Shown piece after piece: positions 22,868-35,341 of a stretch of 64,000 bases of DNA. Source of the DNA: Halichondria panicea. Its lineage: Eukaryota; Porifera; Demospongiae; Suberitida; Halichondriidae. The notes under the pieces are model-generated. The model had not been told where the DNA came from. It ran no database searches and saw nothing but the letters and a program-made list of their open reading frames with translations. Each line of letters begins with the position of its first letter. The stretch's first letter is position 1. Both the position numbers and the translations under genes were made by a program. The DNA is taken from contig NC_087385.1 in assembly GCF_963675165.1 (NCBI RefSeq), positions 3,720,501 to 3,784,500 on the forward strand. Reading direction: 5' to 3'.

Positions 22868-25298
22868 TGCTCCTGTGCCAGTAGCCGCCGTTGCTATGAG
22901 AACCAATGTAGATTCTTTACTCCAAATAGTGCGCGGGTATCCCACGAAAATTCACATGGTCGCACAACGAGTAGGAGGTGCACAAAAAAGATCAGAACCA
23001 GTGGGAAAGAACTGTTTCAAAATGAGCGTCTGTAAGTGTTCCACCTATACGGATTTAGTGAGAGAGACAGAGATAGTTGCTCAACAAAAGGAAAAGCACC
23101 CAAGTAAGTTCCTTTGTGATCATGTTTCCATACTTCGCTAGCTAGATCAAGCTAATCTAATCAAGTGGTTAGGAGGATCTTTGTGGGCAACTGTAGAAGC
23201 CATTTCATTGTGTACATTGTCACTCATGAATATTTCTGTTGTGTGTCTCTGTGGTTAGCTACTGTTCGCTCTACTTCCTTGCTCATGGTTAGCTTATCAC
23301 AAAACGCCTAGTTTTCTAGTGTTCTGTTTCCCTCACTACCTACAACTTGTAGCCTATCCCAGTCACTTGGGCTGCACCTAGCTACCCAACCCAAGCCAGC
23401 TAGCTAAGTCTATTTATCTTGCTGTTTCTAGCCTAAAGCAAGTTGTCTTCTGGCACTATTATTTGAAAGTTTGCTCAAAGGCACATTGTAAACAAGTTGT
23501 TAGGCTGGAGCATTTTCAAATTGATCATTCAAGTTCAAACCAATAGAAAGAACTATTTCTTGAAAACTGAAGAACCACTGTCAAATTCCCTTGAGATTTT
23601 TTGGTGCAACATCTACAGCAGAAGGTATCTGTGTATAAAATGAGTACTGTCTTATCAATGCCTGTTAGCCTATACGTACCTAGTAAACCTGTATCCTAGG
23701 AATATTCTTCTAAATACTTGAGATTGTCACCTGTGTAGATCTAGGTCCTCAGCTATAGCTGTTTGTGATCTGTTATTGTGCATTACTTTCGTTGCCCCTA
23801 ATCGATCGTAGCGACTGCTCCTCACAGACCAAATTCATGTTAGATTACATTTGTTTGACAATTTTCCTGTCAGCTTACACAGTTACTTGTAGGAACCAAT
23901 AGCATTATTTATTGTATTTATTGTACTTTAACATGTTTGATTTCAGTTTGTTAGATGCTCAGTGTTTTTAAAACGTGGTGTGTGCTTTCGACATAGCAAA
24001 AATTACTAAGAAGTATTATTATCTTGATGCTTTGCACCTGGCTCATTTAGTATTCTTGCTTTTGACATGGTTGTGCCTTTAGACCACCCTGGTTATAGAT
24101 TTTGTGAAAAATTTCCGATGGAGGTACCACATTTTAAAAAGATAACATGCACGTTGTGCATGATTTCGTGTGCTTTTGCGGAACCTTCATTAATAAACAT
24201 GCAGGAACAGACGTTTTTGACTCTCTTCGTGATTCAATTAGTGTTTCATCCAGCGACATTTCACCACAAACCCTTGTCCTAAACTCTATATTAGAAGCCC
24301 ATCTGTAAGGGATTCCGTATCTTTGCATGGTTACTGTCAGTCAGTGTCTTGCAGTTAACTCTTGAGTTTCAAAATGCTGTCATCGATACCTATTCAATAT
24401 ACATTGTACATGTACTACTTCACAGGACTCCCCAAACCATGTTGGTTCTTCCTTCGTGTGTACCTGTAGTTGTACGGCCAGTAATTAGATTAGATTTATC
24501 ATAATTATCTTTTTCGATTTGGTCAACCGTTGGTTTCTGCTTAGTTTCCCCTCTGTGATCACCTTTGTGTCTCCGAATTGTGTGTGGTGAGGGTGTTTAT
24601 TGTCGTGGTTGAAAGCCAATGTCAATCTGTTTGGTTTTAGCGTATGTCTAATATAGAAACTTCCTGCCAGTAGTTTTCTAAAGAGGTGTATGTTTGTCCA
24701 CTTTCAACTTAGATTTTCACATGATAAAGCGCCTATGTTTGTTACCCTGGCCTCTAAATCCACTGTGATGTATGTGTCTAACCTCAGTGAAAGGATAGAT
24801 ATAGTGCCTAGTTTTCAATGATGCAAAAAAGGTCAGTTTAGTGTATTTTCTGCGCACCTGTAATGTTTGCAAACTGTGGTTGGCTGGTACCAGTTTCATC
24901 TCCTCACCAAAGCTGTTCAGCGGTTAGTGTTGTGATCCCACCTCAAAATAAGCTACCCTTTAGTCACTTGTATCAGACAGTACACGGGTTGTATAGCTTC
25001 AATTTTGCTAGATAGTTGTTTTGTGTCTCCCCTCTGTGTTTTGATTAAGAAAGCCAAGTGTTGTTGTGGGTAGCTGAAGCTTCACAGTCTGTCATGCGCT
25101 GGAGCCTGGGCTGACCACCACATATCAGTGTTGTCTGTTGGTGTCTTGTTTTTGATCACTACTGTTGATTTCCATAGGAACAAATGTGTGATAGAAGTCT
25201 TCATCGCTTTGTACATACACAATCAGTGTGCTCTAATTTTGGCTTGTCTACAGTGTGTTTAAAAATCATTTTCCCTGTGTGTAGAGTGTGAAGTTGTG
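22868..25298. other. 2.4-kb divergent intergenic region upstream of FBXO11
   Basis: No convincing coding sequence. A strong donor-like GTAAGTG follows a short ATG-containing stretch near 23023-23033 and another (GTAAGT) lies near 23105, so a non-coding 5' exon of FBXO11 may start here. It must hold the promoters of the minus-strand gene and of FBXO11. The sequence has fewer ATAATTAT motifs than neighbouring introns. Confidence 0.35.
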
Positions 25299-28200
25299 AT
25301 GGCCTCCACAAGAGCAGTAAAAAGAACGAGAGGGCGCAGCCATAATGATTTGGTGAGTGTGTACTACAATGTAGCTGTAACTGCTTTACTACTACAGCAT
25401 TTTCCCTTGCGTAATTCTAATACTGTGAACGTTTCAGCCCACTGGGGTAGCCACTTGACACATTACACCCGTTATACAATTCTTGTTTCGAGTCTCTCAC
25501 ACTGTTACTCACTCAAGCATGCTAGTTTTAGGTAGGAATTTTATTGTAGGCATAATATCATTCCGATTATGTTTTATAATGTGTTCTTGCAGACGACACA
25601 AGTGACCACTCCCCGCAAGAAGAAGAGAGTTGGAAACACAGCTTCTCCAGTGCTCAGTGACAGAGAAGAGAGTGAGTTATTGCACACATCGTAATCTCTT
25701 GAACTCCCCTAATATTCATAGCCACTAGCACTAGTGAAGCCTGTAACAATTCTGCCTCTGATCTCTGCTACACAGATGGGTGTAGTTTACATGTATGTGC
25801 ACGCTATAATTACTGTTTGTCTGTTTGTTTGTTGTGGATGCTTGCCTTAATTTGCCCAAATAAATCTTGAGTTAGCTGCATTTAATAGTGTAAACTTTTA
25901 CACCGAAGTATTCGAGACTGCTTTTGTATTAATTATTGGAATGGGATTGTAGCTACTATTCTCGTGTTTTACCTCAAACAACTTTTCCAGCAGCTAAATT
26001 TGCAAACACAAAGGATAAAATTTTAGTCTTCTAAAAATTCCCAGTCCAAGTTAGCAATTATCTGTAATTCTATGCCATTCAGCTTTAATTCAGTACATGC
26101 TCTTCATACCTTATATGAGCCCTGTGTACTAGCAAGTGTGCCTGCCATGTGTGTACTTGATTAAGGTATACAGGTGTGTACATGCTTTCAAAGGCTTTGT
26201 AGTATTAGCTGGGCTTGGGAAATTGGAGCATTATAACAGGATAAACATTCTGGCTTAGATTGGACAGTGAAGCAGCCTATTAGGCAGTAGGGTGTGCTGA
26301 GTGTGCTTTGTCAACTAGTGCAGCTGCATATGCATAAAGCTAAATGAAATTTATAGCCTCAACAAGCACCCTACTGTTATGACCTCAATCAGTAGGCTTT
26401 ATTGTGGTAATTACGCTAGCATAATGTTTACACTGGCACTGCTTTGGCTCCTTGCTGTGTCAAGGTGGGTTGGGGGAGGATCGTCCAACCGTATTCATAT
26501 GGTTACAGCCTTTTGAGTATGCTTGATTAATTCCTAGTTCCCAAGTGGTTCTCACAATTTCCTTCCTTGCTAGTATGTAACAGGATTTTAGTTTATACTG
26601 TACCATAAGAAGGCCTGCAAACGATCTCCTTGAGGTTTGAGACTTGTACAAAATTCATATCCTGTTAGTCCATGAGAGCACAATGTCTATAAAATCTGTG
26701 TCCATGGCTTCTGCAATATAATTGTCTTGATATCTTATCTTTTAATTGCCTGTGTATGCCCCCTTGCCACATACTCCCAACTTGCCAAGGCTGCATTGTA
26801 GGCTGACCAGCAATTAGACAATGCTCAGCCACCCCACACTAAGGTTACACATTTATGCTGGCACCACCTTTCCCACAATACCATTAGAAGGCTCAGGTTT
26901 GTCTACCAAAACCTCCAACATCTGTTTATAGGGAATTTATGTTTCTGGGTTGTAAGAGCCTGTTCAGAGTGGTTTGTGTACAAGACATTTACATGGCATT
27001 AATTCTTAAAGGGCAATGTTTTTACAAGGACATGGAAGGTTTACAGGTGTTGTACATGTACATGTACATGGAATTAATTATGTAGCAGGCATGGTGACCT
27101 CATTATACAAAGTAGCTACATGTACATGTTAGAAAAATAAATACATGTAGATATATTGCATCTATGATTGTCCACTTTGCCCTCTGTTTAAAAGTGCTCT
27201 CCAATTAATTCTTTAGGGTGATATGATGGCCCACATCCTGTCCCCTGTGTAGTCACAGGGGACAGGTCATGATGGCCCATTGTGTCGGGTCTAACCAGGT
27301 TGCTACATGTAATAGAGCCCAGCCACACATGAACTGTGATGTGCATCCCCAGTATGCCTGTGGGAATTGGTCTCTCGAGTCGGTGTATTGTTTGATGTGC
27401 AGTGGGCCACTTCCTGTAATTGGCCCATACTATTATTTTGAGGACATAGTGCATATTGACACACGTCTTGAAACGTACTTCTTCTTCTCCTATCTACACC
27501 ATGCAATGATTTTACTAAGTCTTAATCGATTTAGCTCAAATTTCCATTTATTTAGCTGTAGGTGTGCATGCTGGTATGATCTCAGCAGTGTAAACTGAGA
27601 TATTATGTACTCTATAATTATTATGTTCTGGTCTACTAGCTAGTAAGCAGCTAATAATTAAATAATTATGTACATGTAATAATTATGTACATGTACTCTC
27701 CTGCTGATTGGATTGCTCCATCCTTTGATGTTCATGGTTGGCCTGTGCAATACAAGTAAGTGGCCTTATGCAGAGGCATCAATACTGTGATCTTATGAAT
27801 TATGAATTTCCTGTGCTTTGATTGCTCTACATGTTTATACGGCTGGTGTCAAAAGTGTTCCCACGTGCATGTAGTAAATTAATCATAGCTAGAGGAACAT
27901 AAATATTGGATATTGGATTGCCTTGTTTTTGTAAAGCTATGGATCATATTTTGTGAACTGATAAGCTCTATAATTATTGTTCACTGGATGGCTGCTCCAG
28001 TTGATACAAGATAAGAGTAAATGCAATCCACCCACTTTTGAGAGCTTAGGTCATCCACCATTGAGAATGAATTTCAGTTCGTGACTAGTAATGCATTTTA
28101 TTGCCAGCTCAGATCAACAGATGTTTGTGTCCTTTTGGTAACTGAATATGTCTGTAAAGTGGTGATAAGCTACTTAATTTAATATCACCTACAGACTTCA

Positions 28201-31200
28201 TCCTGATTTCCCTAGCAACAGACGAGGATCATGGCGTTTAAAAAGTTTTAAAAATTGTATTGATGGCTGTTGTGTTTGATGTTACCCAGATGAAAGGAAT
28301 TTACACTTTTGCATTTTATGGAAGGTCACATTGCATGATGTGCACCAGCCTAATTTTGAAGTGTAGCCTCAAAAGTGGTGCTAATCTCCCCACAATCTCT
28401 CTTGCTAAGCAGCTCCTCTGTAAACAGCCAAGTGTGGCCCCACTCAAATGAAGCACTACAACAGCCTGGCTAGCACTTGTGATAAGCACTTTGACCACTC
28501 ATCCTGCTAACCACACAACCAACAGCTGCCAAGCACTTCACTTGGAATGCCACTTGAAAATTAGATCTTGGGGGGGGAAGGGGGAAGCATCCATCTTTCA
28601 AAATAGCTATAAGGTTTTACATGTAAGTCCCATGAAGTTCATCGGAGCACTGTAAACTAAACTAGCTGAAGACTTTTTTGTGTAGTAGTTAATTTGCAAC
28701 TCTACAACTGTTTAGCCCAATGTACTACATTGGTTGGCTGATGCTAGCAATGTGGTGCTAATTGGCACACCTGCTGAAGTTTGCACTGATAAAATTGTGC
28801 TGTGTCAAACCACTCTTTCATGTGTGCACTACTGTTTTCCCATGCCTCAGGTATTCTGTTCCTTGTAGATTCATTGTGCAATTTGTTTCATTGTTCTTTG
28901 TGTGTCTCTCATGGTTAGCGGTTAACGTGTTTTATGCCTTCCTACACATCCATGTATCCACCCGCTGACACCCTCCGCCCCTTCTTTCCCACACACAGTC
29001 CTCCCCTACTTCAACGAGTACCTCCCGACAGAAGTTCTTGTTCACATATTCTCATTCCTTCGTGAGCGAGATCTGTGTAGAATAGGCCAAGTCTGTCAGA
29101 GATTCCGACAAATCAGTAACCTGGAGTCACTCTGGAAAAACCTTTTTCACCGTGTGTTTGATATGTGTGAAGCGTACATCCCTCCCACCCCCTTCCCCCA
29201 GTCATCCTTCACTAAGGGAGATGAATCAATGGACTTTTCTGACAGTGGCGAGACACTGATGCCCTGGAAAGCACAATTTCAAACAATGGTGAGAGTTCAT
29301 GTGTACTACATGTATGTGGAGTGTGAACGTACTGGAATAAATGCGTGTAGACACGGGGTGTGGGTCCTAGTGTACTATGCAGGTGGGTAAGAATTTATTG
29401 ATGTGCATTGTGGAATGTTGTAATGTACACACTGTCAGTGGTACATGTCGGAGATCAGATGTGCTTTGCATGATGTGTGTGTGTGTGTCAGCCTCTCAGC
29501 ACAGCTGAATGCTCCAAGAATGTCTCCGATACTTTACCACACACTCTTATGAAAGTAGGAGCAGATATGACAATCATTTAATCTGCAAAAGTTTTGTCAA
29601 TAGAACCCTCCCCTGTGTAGCCTTCGAGTCTTCACTGATAGATCCAGCTACGTGTACGATTTAGGCATTGTAGGGCCATGCTTTTATAACACGTATAATT
29701 ACATGTACATGTTAGGCACAATCTGTAGAATTTGTTGTAATTACACGTACATGTGTATGTCCTACATGACAACGACTTGTACGTGTTTCAACACATAAAA
29801 AAAAAAAGAGAGTGTATTATTTCATTGTGTACCTATAATTATGCAGCACGGTTGCTCCCATGTGTACCAAGAGATGGCAATATTGCCTGAAGACCACCCC
29901 CTCCGACAAGAAGCTAAAGACACAAAGGTAAGTGATAAATACTATTATCGTAAAATGGTTGCCCTGTAAGAAGTCAGTGTAAGTACAACCAAACATGACG
30001 TATGATTGGCGAGCAATTAGGTACTCTATACTACCTTCCCTCCCTCGGTACTCTATTTACATTTTTGTTTTCATGCACCCCCAGTGGCAAGCACTGACTA
30101 GTCCCAATTGGTTGTTGGCGTTTTCGCCAGTTGATGCCATATGTTGCCGACTTATACTCATTAGTGACCTAAGCTGCTAATTGGTGCTTCAAAGCAATCG
30201 TGATTAGTAGCCAAATAAAGATTGATTAGTGGTCCACATTCCCCACAGCTTCATGACTTCCTTGTAATTTTTACCCACCAGAGACGAAGAATGCTAGTAC
30301 ATGTACATGTGTTTCCTGGGTGTATTAGCCACACATTCATTCCTTCATTCCCAGATAATCAAATTAGATACATCTCACCCACGTAGTACCGTGTGTGTCC
30401 CCCACCTTCACACACACACACCCCCTCACCACTCTCTCCCCCCCCTCACGCAGTATTACGCCACAATATCCGATGCGATCAGAGCGTCTTCGAAGTGTGA
30501 GCCCACCAGAATCATAATCCACCCCGCAGTATACAATGAGAACATCATCATAGACAGACCAGTGCAACTTATAGGATCAGGTAAGGCTACATGTATGTGG
30601 TCTTAGTGTGTCATTCTGTTAGTAGATTGATCATTTTATGTCCACTGAGCATGCACATAGTCTCGTTATTATTGCATTTGTTATCCTATTGAACTGACAC
30701 CATCAATTTACCCCCCTCCCCACAGACCAGACAGTGCGGCTCGTCAACTCCTCCCAGACAGTAGTGGAGATCACCTCCCACACAGGCCAGGCTGCTGTCT
30801 GTAACTTAACCATTCAGGTGAGTGTTGTGTGTGTGTATGCCCTTTGTATCTTTTAGAATAATGATCTTTACCTACATCTGTGTCCCTTGCCACACACACT
30901 CATACCTACCACACTCCACATCACACACTATCATCCCCTTCCACGCACGCCCTCACAGTTTGAAGCCCCTGAAGATTCTCCCAATGTCCGACACTACTGC
31001 CTGCGTATCTCGGGTGCCTCTGAGCCTCACATTCATCACTGCTCTTTCACCAACAGCTCTTTCTGTGGGTCGTGTATCTATGTACACGGGGAGGGGGCAA
31101 AGCCACTCGTTTCTCACTGTATGATAGCCAGAGCCAACAATGTCGGGATATTTGTGGACGATCACGCACAGGTGAGTCTTGTTCATTCTGTGCACAGCAT

Positions 31201-34200
31201 ATTGGATTTGCGTGTGCGTATGTTACCTTACATTCAGCTATCTGTGAACTTATAAATGCTGTTGGTTGAGTCTCTTATCTATGTGTATACCTACTGTATG
31301 TGCTTGTGTACACTACACACTTGTACAATTCCCAATGTACATGTACACACATTGCCCCGAATTAATTCGTAATGTAGCACTTGGGCAATACCTACATCTT
31401 ATATAACTTTACCTTCACCTCACAACTTGAACTGTACTGTAGGGTCGGTTTGAAGAGAATGATATTCATCGGAACAAGCTAGCTGGAGTGTGGATCAAGA
31501 ACTACGCTAGCCCAGTGTTCAAGAAGAACGAGGTCCATCATGGCAAGGACGTAGGCTTCTTCATCTTTCAAGATGGGCAGGTAACAGCTAGCTCCTAGTT
31601 ACTGGCCTCGTACAACTATTTTACTGCATCTTTCAATTTATGCTCTAGTACTCACTTTGATCTAAAAACTGTTTCCTTCATATTGTTCTTTACGTATAAA
31701 CTAAGGCTCTATTGTTCCAATAAGTACTTTATATATATGTACCAATTTGGCATTCACTAGCTGTTGACTGTGTGTAGGGTTACCTGGAGGAGAACGACAT
31801 CCATAGAAACAGAATAGCAGGTGTAGAGATTAAAAATGATGCCAACCCCATTATCGAACGGTGCACCATCCACCATGGCTCAACAGGAGGTGTCTACGTG
31901 CACGATAAGGTAATGTGTGGGAGGGGAGGATTCAAGTACATGTACTTGCTTTGAGCGCATGACAAGTGTCAGTATGTTGAACACTAAGTGGTTTATTGGA
32001 GTGATGTGACTATTGCACATAAATAATTACAATCCTTTATTCCCTACATGTTAACCCTAACCCCTACTGTAGCCATTAATCACATATAACACTGTACCAT
32101 TTTCACTGTCATCATTTCTCTGTACAGGGTCGAGGGCAGTTCATTGACAACAAGATATACGCCAACACGTACGCAGGTGTGTGGATCACAGGTGAAAGCA
32201 ATCCTACTCTCCAGAACAACGAAATTCATGGTGGGATGCAAGGAGGCGTATACTTCTTTGCTGGTGGGCGTGGTGTATTGGAGAACAATAATATCCATAG
32301 CAACACGTTGGCGGGTGTGCAGATACGCACAGGGAGTGACCCTATCATCAGGAATAACAAGATACATCACGGCCTCCACGGGGGAATCTACGTAGTGAGT
32401 TAATTGTGATGCGTAAATAGTTTGAATCATGGAGCCTAATCCTCATGTATGTACTGTACATGTTTAGCCACTTGTTTTAATGATTCTTAGCCCATACCAC
32501 CATCCCACTGCAAGTGTGCTGCATAAGAATTTACTGCTCTCTCTCTCTCTCCCTCTCTCCCCTATAGCACGATAGTGGACGTGGTCTGATCGAGGGCAAC
32601 GAGATTCATTCAAACGCTTTAGCTGGAGTGTGGATCACCACAGGTAAACACGTAGTTTTGTCTATGTGCTTACTGGTTGTAGAGCCACTGTACAAAGTAG
32701 GCTGAGAGTAATGTCTATGTGTTGCTTTGCATTACTCACCCCTTTAGCCTAGCCCCTAATTCCCCCACGCTCACGTACAATAAACTGCTCTTGCCCCCCC
32801 TGCAGGTAGTCAGCCCATACTCAGACACAACCGTATTCATAGCGGCAAACAAGTCGGCATCTATTTCTATGACAATGGGGGCGGAGTTTTAGAGGAAAAT
32901 GACATTTACAATCACTCGTTCTCTGGAATCCAAATCAGGTATGTGCCTGCGTGTGAAAGAGTGAACATGTGGGGGTATGTATTATGGTGTGGGGGTGAAA
33001 GTGCGTGGGTAAAGCATTATAGGATTGTGTTGTTTTGTTGGGCACAGGTATGTTCAATGTTTTAGGCGTCTTATGACAAATGTTATATTTTCCACAGAAC
33101 TGGCAGCAATCCAGTCATCAAGAGAAACAAGATCTTCAGTGGTAAAAATGGTGGGGTCCTTATCTACAACTCTGGGGAGGGTCTTCTGGTAGAGAACGAC
33201 ATTTACGGCAATGCCCTGGCCGGAGTGTGGATCAAGACGGACTCAAACCCTATCCTGCGGAGGAACAAGATATACAACGGGAAGGAGGGTGGTATTTGTA
33301 TCTTCAACTCTGGACGTGGCGTGCTGGAGGAGAACGACATCTTCAACAACACTCTCACAGGTGTGTGTACAAAGATGTTGGTTTTTGGGGTGTACAGTAG
33401 AGTACATGTACGTCTGTGAGTAACACTCTTTCAGTTATGAGCAGCCACTTATTGTGTATGAGGACTGTCGGTCAAGTTTTCATTTAAAATTGTAGGTGCT
33501 CTTTGTGTAGATGTTTGATGTTTGTCGTTTAGGTCAGCCTAAGCCTCTGCTGCTTCTGCTACAGTATATATATGCAAGCATTTTCACCTCTTCACTATTT
33601 TCCACCTGCAGGTATTCTCATCAGCTCTGCCAGTCAGCCTGTACTGAAGAAAAACAGGATATTTGGCGGGAAGGCCGCAGGAATTGAAGTGACAAATGGC
33701 GGGGGTGGTGTCATCGAGGAGAATGAGGTCTTTGATAACTATTTTGATGGGATCTGCCTTGCCACTGGCGTCAGCCCCACACTCAAAGGTGAGTGCAGAC
33801 ATGTGTACAAGATTGCATGAATTGAGAATTAGTAGTGAAGTTGATTTTGGATACTCATGGTTAGATGGATGTGCAATACATGTATGTATCAACCTTACCC
33901 TGTTCCCCTCTTTTCCACAGCTAACAAAGTGTACGACAACAGGAGAACTCTCGAGGATGCTATCAAGCTGGGCAAGTGCCTCTACTCCGTCAGTGGTGAC
34001 AACTCGTATCCCATGCACGACTTCTACCGTTGCCTCACCTGTGAGAGCTCAGAAACAGACGCCATCTGTGTCAACTGCATCAAGAGCTGTCACAAGAACC
34101 ACCAAGTCCAGTTTGTTAGGCACGATAGGTGAGCATACAGTTGTAGGCACGTCTGTAGTTGTTTGAAGCACCAGCTCACACTAGATAACAGTTTAATCAG

Positions 34201-34543
34201 TACACTAGTATTTTACATATACATCACCGCATGCAACACCGTCCTTTTCCTCCGGGCAGTACGTGTACGTATACATACATATGTACATCTGGCCTCATTG
34301 TGGGGACATCTCACCCCACTACCTTTACATATCACTCTATATACATACCTGCCTCTAATCCCCCTATTCTTCCCACTCCTCAGGTTCTTTTGTGACTGTG
34401 GAGCTGGTGCCCTGGGTCGTAACTGCTCCTTAACTGGTTACAAAGCATTCAGTTCACCTCGTTCCAACAAATCCAAACAGCAAAACCAAGACTCTTCTCA
34501 ACCCAACACTCCAGCACAACAAGGCAACACCTCCACTCCTTAA
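25299..34543 (+). CDS. FBXO11: F-box only protein 11
   Basis: Sixteen exons in frame (829 aa): 25299-25352, 25593-25671, 28999-29288, 29847-29927, 30454-30580, 30726-30817, 30959-31171, 31443-31580, 31778-31909, 32128-32394, 32568-32643, 32806-32938, 33098-33360, 33612-33788, 33921-34128, 34384-34543. A basic N-terminus (VKRTRGRS) precedes an F-box ([19 protein letters not shown]). A long run of right-handed parallel beta-helix repeats follows (IHHG..GGIYV, N.LAGVWI), then a UBR-type zinc finger ([25 protein letters not shown]). FBXO11 is the substrate receptor of an SCF (SKP1-CUL1-F-box) ubiquitin ligase. The architecture and repeat order follow human FBXO11 closely; the human Gln/Pro-rich N-terminus is absent. 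Intron 2 is 3.3 kb, the others are short. Confidence 0.95.
25672..28998. other. Long second intron of FBXO11
   Basis: No nested gene recognised on either strand. A short perfect hairpin with CTGTCCCCTGTG arms lies near 27239-27268, and ACATGTACATGT/ATAATTAT-rich patches lie at about 27050-27130 and 27650-27700. Confidence 0.4.
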
Positions 34544-35341
34544 TTGACCACCCCTATCTGTTTGTCTTACCATTTGTGTCCATTTTAATTTAAGTGAGAG
34601 GTCTTTTGTATTTCTCTGAAGCTATTTTTGTCTGCACATTCATTTCACTTTAAATCACCATTAATTTGACTCACTGCCCTAATCACACCACCCTCGAACT
34701 AAAGTCAAAAAATACATGACTCCCTGTATGCTCACGACAATGTACAGACTTTTAATAGGTAATAGGTAACCACAATATACATGTGTACTAACTCCGTCTT
34801 ATATGCTGCAAAAGTTTTAGCGTTTTTGGTTTTAAGCTCGTTTTTATGTAACTCTTAAATGTCATCTACTCAGAAAATCAGATCTATCACTCCCACCCAC
34901 TTCTGTATACAGGTTACTGGTAGTGTCCACGCCATTATTTTGTGTATTACATGTCATTGTACATTAATTGTGTTATAATTATTATTGTGCTTATTGTGCA
35001 AACTGCACTTTTCTAGCCTCGATCCCAGGCTGCACTTCCTCTGAAGAACGTATACGTAGTGCATAATACATGATCATGAAAAAACATGATCGTATAAATC
35101 AACGTAGTTAGAACTGGTGGCCTTGGTAGGCTGGTAGTATTAAATAAATACTGGGTGCTGTTTACAAAAGGATCGATATCAGCATGCATGCATGCATGCA
35201 TACCTACCGGTAGTATTTAATACTGGTGCTGTTTACAAAAGGATATCGGCATGCATGTATGTTTATAAATTTATAACGATCGATAAGCATGCATGAATAA
35301 TGCACATAGATCGATTGAATTAGTGCAAGGCATAAAATAAA
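34544..35341. other. Convergent intergenic region between FBXO11 and FNTB
   Basis: No gene seen. GCATGCATGCATGC runs and an imperfect direct repeat (GGTGCTGTTTACAAAAGGAT, twice, about 35154-35174 and 35225-35245) are visible; the region should hold both 3' UTRs. Confidence 0.4.

Noticed and set aside
22824-23141. 105-codon plus-strand open frame
   Set aside because: It overlaps the start of the minus-strand gene in antisense; only its 3' part might be a 5' UTR exon.
33584-34018. 144-codon minus-strand open frame
   Set aside because: Shadow of FBXO11 exons 14-15 spanning an intron; no homology.
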